Part shown: positions 63,374 through 64,000 of the stretch, in pieces
How the letters are laid out: every line of letters starts with the position of its first letter
Position numbering within the stretch: position 1 is the stretch's first letter
Assembly: GCF_019550795.1 (NCBI RefSeq)
Contig: NZ_CP080545.1
Span: 182,501 to 246,500, forward strand
Length of the DNA: 64,000 nt
Direction of reading: 5' to 3'
Source of the DNA: Paenibacillus sp. sptzw28
GTDB lineage: Bacteria > Bacillota > Bacilli > Paenibacillales > Paenibacillaceae
The notes under the pieces: generated by a model
Told to the model about the DNA's origin: nothing
What the model saw: the letters and a program-made list of their open reading frames with translations, nothing else
Databases searched by the model: none
Position numbers and translations under genes: made by a program

Positions 63374-64000
63374 TCACTCAATACTAAAACATTTTAAAGC
63401 ATTTTCGGTCGTAATTCTAGTAATTTCTTCCAATGTTTTTCCTGTTATTTCCGCTGCAGTTTCTGCTACAAGACGGACGAAAGCTGATTCGTTCCTCTTT
63501 CCACGGTGCGGGTGAGGAGCCAAATACGGAGCATCGGTCTCAATGAGCAGCCTGTCAAGCGGCACCCGCGACAGCACCTCTTTAGGAATACGCGCGTTTT
63601 TGAATGTCACCGGTCCACCGAACGAAATGTAGAAGTTCATATCCAGGCACTGCTTGGCCGTTTCCCAGCTTCCCGAGAAACAGTGCATAACTCCCCCAAC
63701 ATCTTTCGCGTTTTCTTCCCTTAAGATTCTGACGATATCCTCATGGGCGTCGCGGTTATGAATGACGATAGGCTTACGTTTCTGCTGAGCAAGCTGTATC
63801 TGCTGGCGGAAGACACGCTGCTGAACATCCTTTGGCGAGGTGTCCCAATGATAATCCAGTCCGATCTCGCCAATTCCAACGACTTTATTATGCGCGCAAA
63901 GCGACCCTATCCACTCGAGATCCTCGGGGAGCATAACAATACTGTCCACGGGATGCCAGCCTACTACGGCATATATGAAATCATACTGCTCAGCGAGGGC
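63374..64000 (-). CDS. tatD: TatD-family metal-dependent hydrolase, C-terminal part (runs off the window)
   Basis: TIM-barrel nuclease/hydrolase (YabD-like). The last 208 residues are present: GIGEIGLDYHWDTSPKDVQQ, RKPIVIHNRDAHEDIVRIL, GVMHCFSGSWETAKQCLDMN, RLLIETDAPYLAPHPHRGKRN, with Glu, His and Asp metal ligands. The frame continues past 64000 (preceding residues AEQYDFIYAVVGWHP), so the GTG at 63949 is internal. Nothing follows the stop except AT-rich sequence up to the yabE promoter. Confidence 0.94.
   Translation of the reverse strand, partial: ALAEQYDFIYAVVGWHPVDSIVMLPEDLEWIGSLCAHNKVVGIGEIGLDYHWDTSPKDVQQRVFRQQIQLAQQKRKPIVIHNRDAHEDIVRILREENAKDVGGVMHCFSGSWETAKQCLDMNFYISFGGPVTFKNARIPKEVLSRVPLDRLLIETDAPYLAPHPHRGKRNESAFVRLVAETAAEITGKTLEEITRITTENALKCFSIE

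Overview
The window reads as a stretch of chromosome from a spore-forming Firmicute of the Paenibacillus/Cohnella type. It has moderately high GC and a large set of endospore genes (spoIIE, yabP, yabQ, spoVT, fin, spoVG, sspF, yabG). Its gene order matches the origin-proximal tatD-yabE-rnmV-ksgA-...-ftsH-...-lysS block known from Bacillus subtilis. Almost every gene is on the minus strand, so the block is read from high to low coordinates. The one supported plus-strand gene is a 66-codon orphan at 52451.

In transcription order: 64000-53500 holds tatD, a c-di-AMP riboswitch before yabE, rnmV, ksgA, yabG, veg, sspF, ispE, purR, ridA, spoVG and glmU. Next, 53350-46200 holds rplY, pth, fin, mfd and a PrsA-type foldase. 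prs, which lies between glmU and rplY in B. subtilis, is absent. After a lactonase gene, about 12 kb (44.9-32.6 kb) has no counterpart in that order and is devoted to nitrogen and metal uptake. It starts with a urea ABC transporter operon (urtABCDE), whose promoter overlaps an exact GlnR/TnrA box. It continues with a guanidine-I (ykkC) riboswitch, a taurine/nitrate-type ABC transporter, a 383-residue ureohydrolase of the agmatinase superfamily, and an ECF-type Ni/Co transporter with a fused CbiQ-CbiO protein. The conserved order then resumes with spoVT, yabM, mazG, hup, rqcP, yabP, yabQ, divIC, yabR, spoIIE, yabS, yabT, tilS, hpt and ftsH. An inserted nadABC set follows, then coaX, hslO, yacD, cysK, the p-aminobenzoate/folate genes (pabB, pabA, pabC, folP, folB, folK), a small Xre regulator, dusB, greA and lysS.

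The most interesting part is the guanidine locus. The riboswitch places transporter and hydrolase under guanidine control. A ureohydrolase with all six metal ligands next to a nickel importer fits a Ni-dependent guanidine hydrolase that makes ammonia and urea, and a urea importer lies just upstream. The annotation 'agmatinase' would probably be wrong here.

The second striking feature is a family of leader repeats placed immediately before the ribosome-binding sites of hslO, the ureohydrolase, the guanidine-transporter ATPase, pth and (one degenerate copy) rplY. Each locus has its own homogenised hairpin arm, but all share a core of the form ATGCTTNCGAAG followed by a stop codon or GCGAG, and the 3' arm runs straight into the Shine-Dalgarno sequence. 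mfd has a separate, unrelated leader duplication.

No rRNA, tRNA, insertion sequence, prophage or CRISPR array was recognised.
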